A DNA stretch of 64,000 nt from Enterococcus dispar ATCC 51266 (GTDB taxonomy: Bacteria; Bacillota; Bacilli; Lactobacillales; Enterococcaceae). Position numbers and translations under genes: made by a program. The notes beneath the pieces are model-generated. The model saw nothing but the letters and a program-made list of their open reading frames with translations. It was not told the origin of the DNA and did not search any database. This document shows, piece after piece, positions 24,417 to 34,179 of this stretch (its first letter is position 1; every line of letters starts with the position of its first letter). Location of the stretch: NCBI RefSeq assembly GCF_000406945.1, contig NZ_KE136354.1, positions 2,468,000 through 2,531,999 on the forward strand, written 5' to 3'.

Positions 24417-24440
24417 TATACTCCCAAAAAAGGGGGTATA
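24417..24440 (+). promoter_or_regulatory. Hairpin that buries the ribosome binding site
   Basis: TATACTCCC-AAAAAA-GGGGGTATA: a nine-base-pair stem (one G-U pair) in which the GGGGG is the Shine-Dalgarno of the ATG at 24444. Folding would block translation. As DNA it also resembles the ATACC...GGTAT CsoR/CstR sites at 6778 and 6882. Confidence 0.55.
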
Positions 24441-24443
24441 GTG

Positions 24444-27400
24444 ATGAAAAGAAAACTGCAAAGGTTGGGGAAATTTCTTTTTGCAGGGATGCTTATTTTA
24501 CCAATTATCTTACCTGTTATTTTTTCTAGTTCAGCACTAGCTGCGGAGCAAAAATTAACGTTGGCTTTTAAGCCACAACCGACCAAAGTTGCCGATCAAG
24601 GGGAGTTAGTAATTACAACTATCAATCCTAGCGAAGTAATAGTTACGGTGACGCCAGATCAAGGGTTGCGTTTAACAAAGACAAAAACACAAGCTGGAAA
24701 GACCACGTATCAATACAAAGTAGAAGACGTGGGGAAATACGCCATTACAGCGACACAAATTGGAACCAATCAAAAGGAAACTACAGTGGTGACAATTAAT
24801 CAAACTGGCACAACGAACACAGCAATGACAGCGGATTCAAAATCAGCAGCTGCTATTGATTCCAATGCAACAAATGATGAAAGTTCATCAATGCAAAACC
24901 AAACGACTGTAAGTTCTGCTACTGAAACAACCAATCAAAGTAAAGCAACATTACAAGCAAAAGCGACACAAGCAAATGCTGATAATAAAGCAGTAAAAGG
25001 TGCCGTAGTACGAGAATTGCCAACAGCAGATGAAGACAAGTTGGGCAACCTTTGGGACTACAATGCCTATTTGACTGGGCAACATTCAGCCAATATGGCC
25101 GATACTGAAGGTGCAATAGCGGTAAAAGGCGACAGCGTTTTTCCCAATGATTTACAAACCTTTACGTATGGTGCTTCATTTCGCGAAGTGAATACTACAA
25201 TTGGCGATCCCATTCGAGAAGATCAATATGTCAATGTCTTAATTGGCGGTAAAATTGCTAATCGGGCTCAAAATGATTGGGTGAAACCTGTAGTAGAAAA
25301 TCGAACCAGTAATGGTAAAACACAAGGCTGGTTAGTAGGCCGAATGAATATGAACGATTGGATTTATAAGAATTTGGGCGAATGGTTTTCAGCCATTGCT
25401 TATAAAACAAGAGACAGTGTTATTGACGGTGCTTTTGATAGCTTACAAACGCAAGAAAATCAATTAACCGGAAAATTAGATCAGGTAACAACCAATTTGG
25501 GCGAAACGGTGTATGAAGGGGATAATTTCAAATTAATCGCCTCAAAAAGCGATGCTGAAGTGCTAATTTTGAAGCCCATAAGTATTCAAGATCCATTAGA
25601 ACTTAAAACACTTTCGATTCCAGCAGAATATCTGCAAGGAAATCGTTACAAACAAATTATTGTAAATTCTCCCGCAACAAAAGTTGTAATGAATGGAACC
25701 AGCATTGCCGGAGCAGTACAACAAGATGTGGGAACCTATAGCCAATTAGCTAGCAAAGTTACGTTTTATTTGCCCCATGCCCAAAGTATTACAAACTATG
25801 TGGAAGATGATGGCGCTTATCCAGATACTGCCCAACTTGGGATTGCAGAAGACGGATCGGATAACTACGGAAAGGACAATGGTAAAAACTATTATCATAG
25901 TTTTACCATCGGCAGTATTGTCGCTCCTAACGCGACCGTGGTTTATCATTCTGGCAGTATTAATGGGTATGTTTTTGTCAAAAACTTGCATCAACGCGAT
26001 GGGATGGAAATTCATAACTTTTATAATCCTTGGATGCCAGAAATTGAACAAGAAAAAGAAGGAGAAGTTCAGTTGCACAAAGAAGATGCCACTGATAAAT
26101 CTGCTTTGGCCGGAGCTGAATTTGGTATTCGCAAAAAAGGGGATTCCGATTTTATTGCGGTTAAAACAACGGATGAAACTGGTAATTTGACCTTTAGTGG
26201 TTTGGCATATGGCGAATATGAAATTTTGGAAACAAAAGCACCGAATGGTTATCAATTATCTCCGATGGTTCATGAAGTGACAATTAATGAAGATAAGCCA
26301 ACGCTTAGCCTTACGTTAGAAAATCAAAAAGAACCAGTTGCCCACGTGGGAATTGAAATTCATAAAGAAGATGCTGAAAACCAAGAAGAATTAGCCGGAG
26401 CTGTTTTTGGTCTAAGAGGTTTACGGGAGCATGAATTCACAAAAGAAGAAACAAATGCTGCCGGTAATGCTGAATTTGAAGACTTAGTTCCAGGTTATTA
26501 TGAATTAGTTGAACTGACTTCACCTGAAGGTTATGAAATTGATCCTCATCCACAAATTATTTATGTGGACGGACAAAATAAAAAAGAAGTTATAGAAATT
26601 GAAAACACAGCTAAGGAAGAAAAAACTGGTAGTATTCAACTTAAGAAAATTGACGCTGCGACAGGAGATGCATTAGCAGGTGTAGAATTTGGTGTCAGAG
26701 AATTCGGATACCGAGATTTTGTCACCAAAAAAACCGATAGTAACGGTGTCGTACAATTTAGTGATTTAAAAGCAGGCGCATTTTACACGGTGGCAGAACT
26801 AAAAACTTTGACAGGCTATGAATTAACGCCACGACCATTAGTCGTTAAAGTTAGTGAAAAAGGTCAAGATGTCAATATTGGTAATTGGACCAATCACAAA
26901 GAAGTTCTCAAAAAAGGTTCTTTACAAATTGAAAAAAGCGATCAAGAAACTGGTTCTCCTTTAAAGGGCGCTATCTTTGGTGTACGAGCGTTGGGTCAAA
27001 AAGACTACATTGAAAAAGAAACTGATAAGAGTGGTATTGTACGTTTTGATGATTTGGCTCAGGGCGTTTATGAAGTACGTGAATTAAAAGCACCCCTTGG
27101 CTACAGTACTACCAATCTCGTTAAAAAAGTTAACGTCGGTTATGATGAAGAAAATAAACTTACGATTGAAAAATGGACCAATGTGAAGACAGCGGTACAA
27201 CTTGGTAGTGGAAAAATTATTAAAGTTGACGAAAATGGCTCACCGCTATCAGGCGCAGAGTTTGCTATTCGTAATGACCATGAACGAGAATTTAGTCACC
27301 ATGCTGTCACGAATGAACAAGGGGAAGCTTATTTTGACAATCTACCTTTTGGCAAATACGACGTCATGGAAACAAAAGCCCCAGATGGCTATCAACCTGA

Positions 27401-27995
27401 TGGGAAAATTTATCATCTGTATGTTGGGAACAAAGAAACAGATGAAGAAACAATTACGGTTACCAATCAAAAGAAAGTTACGAATACAGGACAAGTTGCA
27501 CTTGAAAAAAGAGAGCAGGATAGTGGAAAGGTCATGACCGGAGTCGTCTTCAATTTAGAAAAATCTGATGGAACAATTTTAGACATGTATACAACTGATA
27601 AAAATGGACGTATCTTTGTTAAAGATTTGCCATTGGGGAACTATCAATTTGTCGAACAAAAAACATTACCTGGCTATGAACTCGATCCAACCCCATTAAC
27701 CTTTACCATTACGCATGACAATGAAACACAAGTACTTTTATTAAATATGGTCAATGTTAAGGAAAATCCGACCGAATCCACGACAGAATCTACGACGGGT
27801 ACGACAGATACAGTTACAACGTCAGAATCTACAGCAGTTGGAGTGGGCACTACAACGAATTCTACCAAAACAGCAAATGCAACAAAGGATAATCATTATC
27901 CTAAAACTGGGGATCGTCCTAACTGGTATTTGATGATTGGCGGAACAGGTCTAATAGCTGGAGTTATTTATCTCTTTTATCGAAAAAATAAATAA
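24444..27995 (+). CDS. Choice-of-anchor-A surface protein with six SpaA/Cna-B repeats and YPKTG anchor
   Basis: 1183 residues. Signal peptide at about 1-34, a Thr/Ser/Ala-rich region to 190, then a choice-of-anchor A domain (LGNLWDYNAYLTGQ, MADTEGAIAVKG) to about 510. Six SpaA-type prealbumin-like domains follow from about 541 to 1110, each with an early Lys (HKEDA, KKIDA, EKSDQ...), FGIR/FGVR and a late Glu in an ETKAPxGY-type motif; these residues form internal Lys-Asn isopeptide bonds in the family. A Thr/Ser wall-spanning stretch and the sorting signal YPKTGD (1152-1157), helix and KNK tail end it. ATG 24444 is preferred over GTG 24441. Confidence 0.88.
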   Translation: MKRKLQRLGKFLFAGMLILPIILPVIFSSSALAAEQKLTLAFKPQPTKVADQGELVITTINPSEVIVTVTPDQGLRLTKTKTQAGKTTYQYKVEDVGKYAITATQIGTNQKETTVVTINQTGTTNTAMTADSKSAAAIDSNATNDESSSMQNQTTVSSATETTNQSKATLQAKATQANADNKAVKGAVVRELPTADEDKLGNLWDYNAYLTGQHSANMADTEGAIAVKGDSVFPNDLQTFTYGASFREVNTTIGDPIREDQYVNVLIGGKIANRAQNDWVKPVVENRTSNGKTQGWLVGRMNMNDWIYKNLGEWFSAIAYKTRDSVIDGAFDSLQTQENQLTGKLDQVTTNLGETVYEGDNFKLIASKSDAEVLILKPISIQDPLELKTLSIPAEYLQGNRYKQIIVNSPATKVVMNGTSIAGAVQQDVGTYSQLASKVTFYLPHAQSITNYVEDDGAYPDTAQLGIAEDGSDNYGKDNGKNYYHSFTIGSIVAPNATVVYHSGSINGYVFVKNLHQRDGMEIHNFYNPWMPEIEQEKEGEVQLHKEDATDKSALAGAEFGIRKKGDSDFIAVKTTDETGNLTFSGLAYGEYEILETKAPNGYQLSPMVHEVTINEDKPTLSLTLENQKEPVAHVGIEIHKEDAENQEELAGAVFGLRGLREHEFTKEETNAAGNAEFEDLVPGYYELVELTSPEGYEIDPHPQIIYVDGQNKKEVIEIENTAKEEKTGSIQLKKIDAATGDALAGVEFGVREFGYRDFVTKKTDSNGVVQFSDLKAGAFYTVAELKTLTGYELTPRPLVVKVSEKGQDVNIGNWTNHKEVLKKGSLQIEKSDQETGSPLKGAIFGVRALGQKDYIEKETDKSGIVRFDDLAQGVYEVRELKAPLGYSTTNLVKKVNVGYDEENKLTIEKWTNVKTAVQLGSGKIIKVDENGSPLSGAEFAIRNDHEREFSHHAVTNEQGEAYFDNLPFGKYDVMETKAPDGYQPDGKIYHLYVGNKETDEETITVTNQKKVTNTGQVALEKREQDSGKVMTGVVFNLEKSDGTILDMYTTDKNGRIFVKDLPLGNYQFVEQKTLPGYELDPTPLTFTITHDNETQVLLLNMVNVKENPTESTTESTTGTTDTVTTSESTAVGVGTTTNSTKTANATKDNHYPKTGDRPNWYLMIGGTGLIAGVIYLFYRKNK

Positions 27996-28005
27996 GCTAT
28001 AAAGG

Positions 28006-28037
28006 AAAGCTGGCTTTAAAAAAGTCAGCTTTTTTTA
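28006..28037 (+). terminator. Intrinsic terminator after the SpaA-repeat protein
   Basis: AAAGCTGGCTTT / AAAGTCAGCTTT stem with an A-rich loop and a following T-run. From here to 28332 (about 295 bases) I see no gene or clear signal. Confidence 0.88.
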
Positions 28038-28332
28038 TTTTTTTGAAACTTTCCTTGATCAACGAAAGTATTTTGGGAGTTGATTTGCTTAGTCTACTAA
28101 GAGGTATTCTTTCAAGGATCCGTTATAAACAATTTGAAAAGTAAATAGGAATTATTTATGCGTTATTAAAAGCAGACAAAAAGATAGCGTGACAAAAAAA
28201 ACAGATGCGCTTTAAGATGAATTTGAGAAGATAGTTTTCCAATATTGTTTTTTTATTAACTTGTAGAAATCTTCTATTTTAAAAAGATAGCACTAAATAA
28301 TTGTTGGTTACCAGAAAGGGTACCAAAATAAA

Positions 28333-28382
28333 AAAAGAAGCTTAGAAATACTGAAATAACAGTATCTAAGCTTCTTTTTTAT
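28333..28382. terminator. Terminator of guaA (bidirectional)
   Basis: AGAAGCTTAGAAATACTG / CAGTATCTAAGCTTCT with an AAATAA loop; A-run on the left and T-run on the right, so it works on both strands. Confidence 0.9.
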
Positions 28383-28383
28383 A

Positions 28384-29949
28384 CTATTCCCATTCTACAG
28401 TTGCAGGTGGCTTAGAGGTAATGTCGTACACGATACGGTTAACGTGATCTACTTCGTTAACGATACGGACAGAAATTTTTTGCAATACATCCCAAGGGAT
28501 ACGGGCAAAATCGGCTGTCATCCCGTCAATTGATGTTACTGCACGGATGCCGACTGTGTAGTCATAAGTTCTGCCATCACCCATCACCCCAACAGAACGG
28601 ATGCCAGGTAATACGGTGAAGTATTGCCAGATATCTCGATCAAGACCGGCTGCAGCGATTTCTTCACGTAAAATAGCGTCTGATTCACGGACGATTTCTA
28701 ATTTTTCTTCGGTTAATTCACCTAAGACACGAATGCCAAGACCTGGGCCTGGGAATGGTTGGCGCCAAACGATAGCATCTGGCATGCCAAGTTGTGTTCC
28801 TAATTCCCGCACTTCATCTTTAAATAAAGTGTTTAATGGTTCAATTAATTTGAACTGCATATCTTCTGGTAGACCACCAACATTATGGTGAGACTTAATG
28901 GTTTGGGCAGTTTCAGTACCAGATTCGATTACGTCAGTGTAAAGTGTCCCTTGAGCTAAGAAAGAAATGCCTTCTTCACCAGCAAGTTTGGTCGCTTCAT
29001 CGTCAAAGACGTAGACGAATTCGTTGCCGATGATTTTACGTTTTTGTTCGGGGTCAGAAATGCCTTTTAGTTTGTTTAAGAAGCGGTCTTTGGCATCTAC
29101 TTTAATAATGTTTAAACCAAATTTGCCGCCAAGACTTTCCATTACTTGTTTGCCTTCGTCTTTACGCAACAAACCGTGATCAACAAAGATACAAGTTAAT
29201 TGGTCGCCAATGGCTTTTTGCAATAAAACACCAACAACAGAAGAGTCTACTCCGCCAGAAAGGCCAAGTAAAACTTTTTTATCGCCAACGGTATTGCGGA
29301 TTTCGGCAATTTGCATGTCAATAAAGTTATCCATTGACCAATCGCCTTTACATTGACAAACGTCCATAGCAAAGTGTTTTAATAATTCATTGCCATGTTC
29401 AGAATGACGAACCTCAGCGTGAAATTGAATGCCATAAATTTTGTCTGCTTTATTTTGGATGGAAGCAATTGGACAATCTTTACTTGTTGCGACCACTTCA
29501 AAACCAGCTGGTGTTTGGGTTACCAAGTCACCGTGGCTCATCCAAACGGTTTGTTTTTTCGGTGTACCAGCAAAAAGTTCCGCATCGTCTGCAGTTACTT
29601 CTAATTCGGCTTTACCATATTCTTTGTTTAATGCGGGCTCAACTTTACCACCTAATTTATAAGTGATTAGCTGCATGCCGTAACAAATACCCAGAACTGG
29701 GATTCCTAACTTCAAAATCTCTTCATCAATGCCAAAGGCGCCTTCATCATAAACGCTATTGGGTCCGCCAGAAAGAATGATTCCTTTTGGATTAATGGCC
29801 TTGACTTCTTCTGCAGTGATTTTGTGGCTCATCAATTCAGAAAAGACACCAAATTCACGGATGCGGCGTGTAATCAATTGGTTGTACTGGCTACCATAGT
29901 CTAAAACGATGATCTTTTCGACTGTGGGCAGGTGGTCAACATTTGTCAC
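28384..29949 (-). CDS. guaA: GMP synthase (glutamine-hydrolysing)
   Basis: 521 residues. N-terminal class I amidotransferase with the nucleophile Cys in GICYGMQ and the HAEV segment of the catalytic triad; central ATP-pyrophosphatase with LSGGVDSS; C-terminal dimerisation domain ending in PPATVEWE. It turns XMP into GMP using glutamine and ATP. Start is GTG at 29949 with GAGGG upstream. It is full length and typical. It follows coaA on the same strand after 82 bases, with no purine riboswitch visible in that gap. Confidence 0.97.
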   Translation of the reverse strand: MTNVDHLPTVEKIIVLDYGSQYNQLITRRIREFGVFSELMSHKITAEEVKAINPKGIILSGGPNSVYDEGAFGIDEEILKLGIPVLGICYGMQLITYKLGGKVEPALNKEYGKAELEVTADDAELFAGTPKKQTVWMSHGDLVTQTPAGFEVVATSKDCPIASIQNKADKIYGIQFHAEVRHSEHGNELLKHFAMDVCQCKGDWSMDNFIDMQIAEIRNTVGDKKVLLGLSGGVDSSVVGVLLQKAIGDQLTCIFVDHGLLRKDEGKQVMESLGGKFGLNIIKVDAKDRFLNKLKGISDPEQKRKIIGNEFVYVFDDEATKLAGEEGISFLAQGTLYTDVIESGTETAQTIKSHHNVGGLPEDMQFKLIEPLNTLFKDEVRELGTQLGMPDAIVWRQPFPGPGLGIRVLGELTEEKLEIVRESDAILREEIAAAGLDRDIWQYFTVLPGIRSVGVMGDGRTYDYTVGIRAVTSIDGMTADFARIPWDVLQKISVRIVNEVDHVNRIVYDITSKPPATVEWE

Positions 29950-30031
29950 AGTTAAATCCCTCGATTCTTCAGATTATTTATTGTAAAGAAGTAAGCTTCT
30001 TACAAGCAGTTTAACAGGCATGAAAATAAAA

Positions 30032-30943
30032 TCAATATTTTCGCAAATAGATTTCATCAATTAAATGATGATTTGTTTTATGGAGAATTATATCTGCTCT
30101 GCTTCTAGTAGGCAAGATGTACTCTTCTAAATTTTTCAAATTCACATTTTGCCAGACGCTTTCAGCCATAGCTAACGCTTTTTTGCGATTCCCAATGGCA
30201 AATTGATAGTAATAATTAGTTGGGTCCAAAAATGCAGTATCTAGTAATTGCTCAAAGCGTTCCAAATACCAATGTTCAATTAATTCTGGTTCAGCATCCA
30301 CAAAAAGAGAAAAGTCAAAAAAGTCACTGACGTAAATTTGTTGATTTTGTGGCAGTTGTAAGGTATTAATTCCTTCGACAATTAAAATATCCGGTTGCTC
30401 TATTAGTTCAAATTCATCCGGTACAATATCATAAACACTATGAGAGTAAACGGGCACTTTAATCTCTTTTTTACCTGACTTGACTTCATTCAAAAATTGA
30501 ATTAGCCGCTCCATGTCATAGCTTTCAGGAAAACCTTTACGATCCATAATCCCTTTTTCTTGGAGTGTGGCATTGGGATATAAAAAACCATCTGTGGTAA
30601 TTAATTGGACGTTGCGTCTTGGAAATAGACGGGAAAGCAAGGTTTGAACTAAACGGGCAGTAGTGGATTTTCCCACGGCCACTGAGCCGGCAATACCAAT
30701 AATAAAAGGCGGTGTTTTGACATAGCGATGTAAAAAAAGACCTTTACTCAAATTTAAAGATTCTGCTTCTTTCATATAAAGGTGAATCAAATGGCACAAA
30801 GGTATATAAACATCTTCTACATCTTGCATGGACAAGCGGTCATTTAAACTTTTGATGCCATCTAATTCTTCTTGGGTCAATGGCATATTGTTACTATTGT
30901 AAAATCCCTGCCATTCTTGGCGTGAGATTTTGTAGTAATTCAT
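30032..30943 (-). CDS. coaA: Pantothenate kinase, type I
   Basis: 303 residues from ATG 30943; GGAGG sits directly before it, while the earlier in-frame ATG at 30955 overlaps that site. P-loop GSVAVGKST, then the type I-specific TTDGFLYPN and GFPESYD motifs. It makes 4'-phosphopantothenate, the first step of CoA synthesis. CoA is also the substrate pool of the CoA-disulfide reductase at 7227. Confidence 0.95.
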   Translation of the reverse strand: MNYYKISRQEWQGFYNSNNMPLTQEELDGIKSLNDRLSMQDVEDVYIPLCHLIHLYMKEAESLNLSKGLFLHRYVKTPPFIIGIAGSVAVGKSTTARLVQTLLSRLFPRRNVQLITTDGFLYPNATLQEKGIMDRKGFPESYDMERLIQFLNEVKSGKKEIKVPVYSHSVYDIVPDEFELIEQPDILIVEGINTLQLPQNQQIYVSDFFDFSLFVDAEPELIEHWYLERFEQLLDTAFLDPTNYYYQFAIGNRKKALAMAESVWQNVNLKNLEEYILPTRSRADIILHKTNHHLIDEIYLRKY

Positions 30944-31189
30944 TTTTTCCTCCATAAGCGACTCCTTTAGGCTGCTTTGCTACCATTAATGCGCAACAAA
31001 AGATACTTGTCAAAATAATGGCGGACTACCTGATTGGCAGACTTCGCGAACATTTTAACACAAAACCGTGCGCTTTATTAGTGAAAACACAAATAAATGC
31101 AGTTTATTAGCCTTTCTGCTAGTATTAAGATGGACAGTCGAATAAAGAAATGACGAAATACGTGTAGAGATTAAAAAGGAGCGATGAAG

Positions 31190-31762
31190 ATGAAAAAAAT
31201 TGTAATCATGGGCGATAGTATCGCTGCCGGTTTTTTTGAAGGCGAAGTAACGAATTTGTTAAATGAATATGTCTTGGAAACTTTAACTGGCATGGGCTTT
31301 CCTGATTATACAGTCGTCAATTTGGGTCAAAGAGGTGCCTCAACGACAACGGCATTGGAACAACTGCCAAGTGCTGTCGCAGAAAATCCTGATTTTGTGG
31401 CTCTTAACGTGGGGATTAATGATGCCTTAAATGATGGCCAAAATATTCAAGCTTATGGCGAAAATCTAAAGAAAATGATAACCGCTTTTCCAGTAGAAAA
31501 AGTTATTCTGGTTGGACCAAGTTGGGTTGATTTTGCGATTCGGACCACTGGCGATGAAGCGACATTACTAAAATACATTGCAATGGCAAAAGATATTGCC
31601 CAAGAAACAGGAGTCAACTATATTGACATGTATCATCATATGGCGGTTTACCCAGAACCAGCGGAATTTTTACAAAGTGATGGTTTACATCCTTCCAAAT
31701 TTGGGTATCATTTATTAGGAGCTTTAATTGCTCGTGACATTAAAAATAAACTATTAGGATGA
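31190..31762 (+). CDS. SGNH/GDSL hydrolase
   Basis: 190 residues from ATG 31190, eight bases after AAGGAG (ATG 31184 is too close). Block I MGDSIAAG with the nucleophile Ser, block III GINDA with the oxyanion Asn, and block V DGLHPS with the Asp/His pair. No signal peptide, so likely a cytoplasmic esterase or lysophospholipase-like enzyme. Four bases before an RsmC-like methyltransferase gene, so the two form an operon. Confidence 0.88.
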   Translation: MKKIVIMGDSIAAGFFEGEVTNLLNEYVLETLTGMGFPDYTVVNLGQRGASTTTALEQLPSAVAENPDFVALNVGINDALNDGQNIQAYGENLKKMITAFPVEKVILVGPSWVDFAIRTTGDEATLLKYIAMAKDIAQETGVNYIDMYHHMAVYPEPAEFLQSDGLHPSKFGYHLLGALIARDIKNKLLG

Positions 31763-31766
31763 AATT

Positions 31767-32372
31767 ATGAGTGATCATTATTATACCAATCAACCCCATG
31801 CAGCCCACGATTTTACAGAATTTGATTTTGAATTAAAAGGGCACAGACTGCATTTTATTACCGATAGTGGCGTTTTTTCCCGCAATACGATTGACTATGG
31901 TTCACGCGTTTTAATTGAAAGCTTTTCGCCTACGGATTTGCCGGAAGGCCCACTTTTAGATGTTGGTTGTGGTTATGGACCAATCGGTTTAACCTTGGCT
32001 GCGACAACTGAGCGCTTTGTAGAAATGATCGATGTCAATCAACGTGCCGTCGACTTAGCCCAACGCAATGCCGGGCGCAACCACATTGAAAATGTTGCAA
32101 TTCATGAAAGCAACATTTACGAGGATGTAAATGAGACAGCCTATGCGGCAATTTTAAGCAATCCGCCGATTCGTGCAGGTAAAAAAGTCGTCCACACGAT
32201 TTTAAGTGACGCCTATCCGTTACTAAAAGTAGGTGGAACTTTGACCGTGGTCATCCAGAAAAAACAAGGAGCACCTAGCGCCGAGAAAAAAATGAAAGAA
32301 GTCTTTGGTAATTGCGAAATTTTAACCAAAGATAAGGGCTACTATATTTTGCAAAGTGTCAAAGAAGATTAA
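31767..32372 (+). CDS. RsmC-like class I methyltransferase
   Basis: 201 residues. SAM-binding motif I LLDVGCGYGPIG, and the NPP(I/F) motif as SNPPIRAGK, which marks N-methyltransferases acting on exocyclic amino groups. Size and the N-terminal HYYTNQPHAAHD fit the single-domain Gram-positive homologues of 16S rRNA guanine-N2 methyltransferase RsmC. Substrate is by family only. AGGA lies before the ATG; it is directly behind the GDSL hydrolase. Confidence 0.9.
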   Translation: MSDHYYTNQPHAAHDFTEFDFELKGHRLHFITDSGVFSRNTIDYGSRVLIESFSPTDLPEGPLLDVGCGYGPIGLTLAATTERFVEMIDVNQRAVDLAQRNAGRNHIENVAIHESNIYEDVNETAYAAILSNPPIRAGKKVVHTILSDAYPLLKVGGTLTVVIQKKQGAPSAEKKMKEVFGNCEILTKDKGYYILQSVKED

Positions 32373-32375
32373 TAT

Positions 32376-32424
32376 AAAAAACGGCAACTTCTCGCAAACT
32401 TAATGAGGAGCTGTCGTTTTTTTT
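32376..32424 (+). terminator. Intrinsic terminator after the methyltransferase
   Basis: AAAACGGCAACTTCTC / GAGGAGCTGTCGTTTT, imperfect stem, then eight T. Confidence 0.85.
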
Positions 32425-32445
32425 GTAAGGTGGGATATGTACTGA

Positions 32446-32507
32446 TCCAGCTTCTCAAACGAACTCTTAACGATAAAGACCTAAACGCGTTTATTTAGCT
32501 TTTCTAC
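32446..32507 (+). repeat. Short, internally deleted copy of the hairpin repeat
   Basis: Has the repeat's left end (CCAGCTTCTCAAACGAACTCT) and its right end (TTTATTTAGCTTTTCT) but lacks most of the middle. Directly followed by the full copy R2. Confidence 0.55.
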
Positions 32508-32524
32508 TTATCTCGCTTTTCTAT

Positions 32525-32647
32525 TGATCCAGCATCATGAACGAACTCTCTGCGGTAATAAGTCAAAATCTTGCGAAATTTGCCAAACAATTTATCAAGA
32601 TTTCGTCTTATTACTTGAGAGCTAACGACGTTCATTTAGCTTTTCTG
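32525..32647 (+). repeat. Dispersed intergenic hairpin repeat, copy R2
   Basis: About 120 bases. Left arm holds ATGAACG, CTCTC, AATAAG and CAAAATCTT in order; right arm holds AAGATTTCG, CTTATTAC, GAGAG and CGTTCAT in the mirrored order. The single-strand form would fold into one long hairpin. Same orientation as R1, R3 and R4. Confidence 0.8.
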
Positions 32648-32763
32648 ATAAAAAAGTGAGTTTTTTTCCTTGCTCTGAAACGAGTTTCATAGATTATGCT
32701 CTAAATGTAGTTAAAAAAGCGCTTTTTAACCGGCAATCTGAAACGCAAATAGGAGGAAGGATT

Positions 32764-33042
32764 ATGTTTACTTATGTGAAATTAACTCAAAATGGCGTTA
32801 CGCAACTTTATTACGTTCAAGTGGAGATTGTAGCAGGAAAGCTTATTTTAAATGATGTCAGTGGCCTACAAACAAGAAAGCTTTTAGTAGAAGATATTCG
32901 TCAACTAGATTGGCAGGTTTTCGATGAATATTATGGTGGTCGTCGTTTTTCCTTTGGTAAAGGAGAAATGAGTTGCCAAGTTTATGAAGCAGGCCTGGCT
33001 GTGATAGACTATCTTTATCATCAATTACAAGTAGCCGTGTAA
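32764..33042 (+). CDS. Hypothetical protein, 92 residues
   Basis: Not recognised. Starts at ATG 32764 behind AGGAGGAAGG; the longer frame from 32656 runs into the repeat and has no RBS. Soluble, mixed alpha/beta, with a Gly-Gly-Arg-Arg loop (YYGGRRFSFGKGEM) and one Cys. It lies 25 bases before a LacI-type regulator gene on the same strand, so the two are probably co-transcribed; a ligand-related or accessory role for that regulator is only a guess. Confidence 0.65.
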   Translation: MFTYVKLTQNGVTQLYYVQVEIVAGKLILNDVSGLQTRKLLVEDIRQLDWQVFDEYYGGRRFSFGKGEMSCQVYEAGLAVIDYLYHQLQVAV

Positions 33043-33067
33043 TTTGGCCAAATTAGAGGTGGAAAAA

Positions 33068-33991
33068 GTGGCAAACATTCGAGATATTGCAAAAATGACG
33101 GGGTATTCGGTGACGACTATTTCGCGGGTGATTAACAATCATCCTTATGTCGCAGAAGAAAAAAGACAAAAAGTTTTGGCAGTCATGAAAGCCCTCGATT
33201 ATAAGCCTAACCGGACTGCGCAAAATTTGAGCAAAGGGGTTACGCGAAACGTGGGGGTTATCGTTCCTTTTGTCGATCATCCTTTTTATAATCAATTGTT
33301 AAAAGGAATTATGAAGGCCGCTTTTGCTCACCAATATAAAATTACGTTATTGCCCACTAATTATGATGAAAAGCTGGAGAAAAGTTATCTGGAAGAGCTA
33401 GCCGCAAAGAGTTTTGAGGGACTAATTGTCACCACCAGAGCAAATCATATGGATGTTTTTTTACCTTATTTGGCGAAAAATAATATTGTTTTTTGTGAAG
33501 CTTCTGATTTAAAAGAAGCCCGTTTTGTGGCGATTGACCTGGCTGCCTCGTTAAAAGCTAGTATTCTTTATTTGAAAGAGCGCGGGGTGAAGCGTTTGGG
33601 CTTAACTTTAGGTCGGAGTAAACGCTTAAGTGGGAACTCTCTGCTGACGATTGAACAAAGCAAAAAATATTTTCCTGATTTTGATCTATCGAACATTTTT
33701 TGGGATTGTATTCATGCCGAAGATGGTCTTCAAGCCGCTGAATTTTTTCAAAAGCGCCAAGTAGATGGGATTATCACCAACGGCGATGAAGTGGCAGCAA
33801 TGATTTTAGCGCAATACCCACCAGATGAACAACCTTTTGTAATCGGTCGTGAGAATCTTTTAGTCAGCCAACTGTTACGATTTTCAACTGTCGATCATCA
33901 ACTAAAACAGTGTGGTAAAGTGGCTTTTCAACTTTTTTATGAAGAAGCAAAAGCGCAAATAACTATTCCTCACCGATTAATTATTCGCTAG
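33068..33991 (+). CDS. LacI/GalR-family transcriptional regulator
   Basis: 307 residues from GTG 33068, with AGAGGTGG upstream. Helix-turn-helix at 2-22 (IRDIAKMTGYSVTTISRVIN), hinge region KPNRTAQNLSKG, then a periplasmic-binding-protein-like effector domain from about 58. The effector domain is a little shorter than usual. It is transcribed after a small unknown gene; there is no sugar operon directly next to it, so the target is unclear. Confidence 0.88.
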   Translation: MANIRDIAKMTGYSVTTISRVINNHPYVAEEKRQKVLAVMKALDYKPNRTAQNLSKGVTRNVGVIVPFVDHPFYNQLLKGIMKAAFAHQYKITLLPTNYDEKLEKSYLEELAAKSFEGLIVTTRANHMDVFLPYLAKNNIVFCEASDLKEARFVAIDLAASLKASILYLKERGVKRLGLTLGRSKRLSGNSLLTIEQSKKYFPDFDLSNIFWDCIHAEDGLQAAEFFQKRQVDGIITNGDEVAAMILAQYPPDEQPFVIGRENLLVSQLLRFSTVDHQLKQCGKVAFQLFYEEAKAQITIPHRLIIR

Positions 33992-33993
33992 GA

Positions 33994-34030
33994 GAAACCT
34001 CTTTGCCATTTTGGTTAAAGAGGTTTTTTT
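33994..34030 (+). terminator. Intrinsic terminator
   Basis: AAACCTCTTT / AAAGAGGTTT stem, loop GCCATTTTGGTT, then T-run. Confidence 0.9.
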
Positions 34031-34179
34031 CTAATTTATTAAAAGTAGGTCTGCTTTACAAACTTATTTGGTTAATCTTTTAGTGCAGATAACTACTGGG
34101 ATTTTTTCTGAACAGAATTGTTAACGCGCTATTTTTTTAAAGCGGATTTTGGTACACTATGGCGTGTGGGGGGATGTAA

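Noticed and set aside
25746-26255. 169-codon minus-strand frame inside the SpaA-repeat gene
   Set aside because: Shadow of the plus-strand gene; the plus-strand frame has clear domains.
29950-30031. Purine riboswitch upstream of guaA
   Set aside because: Gap to coaA is only 82 bases and has no recognisable riboswitch core.
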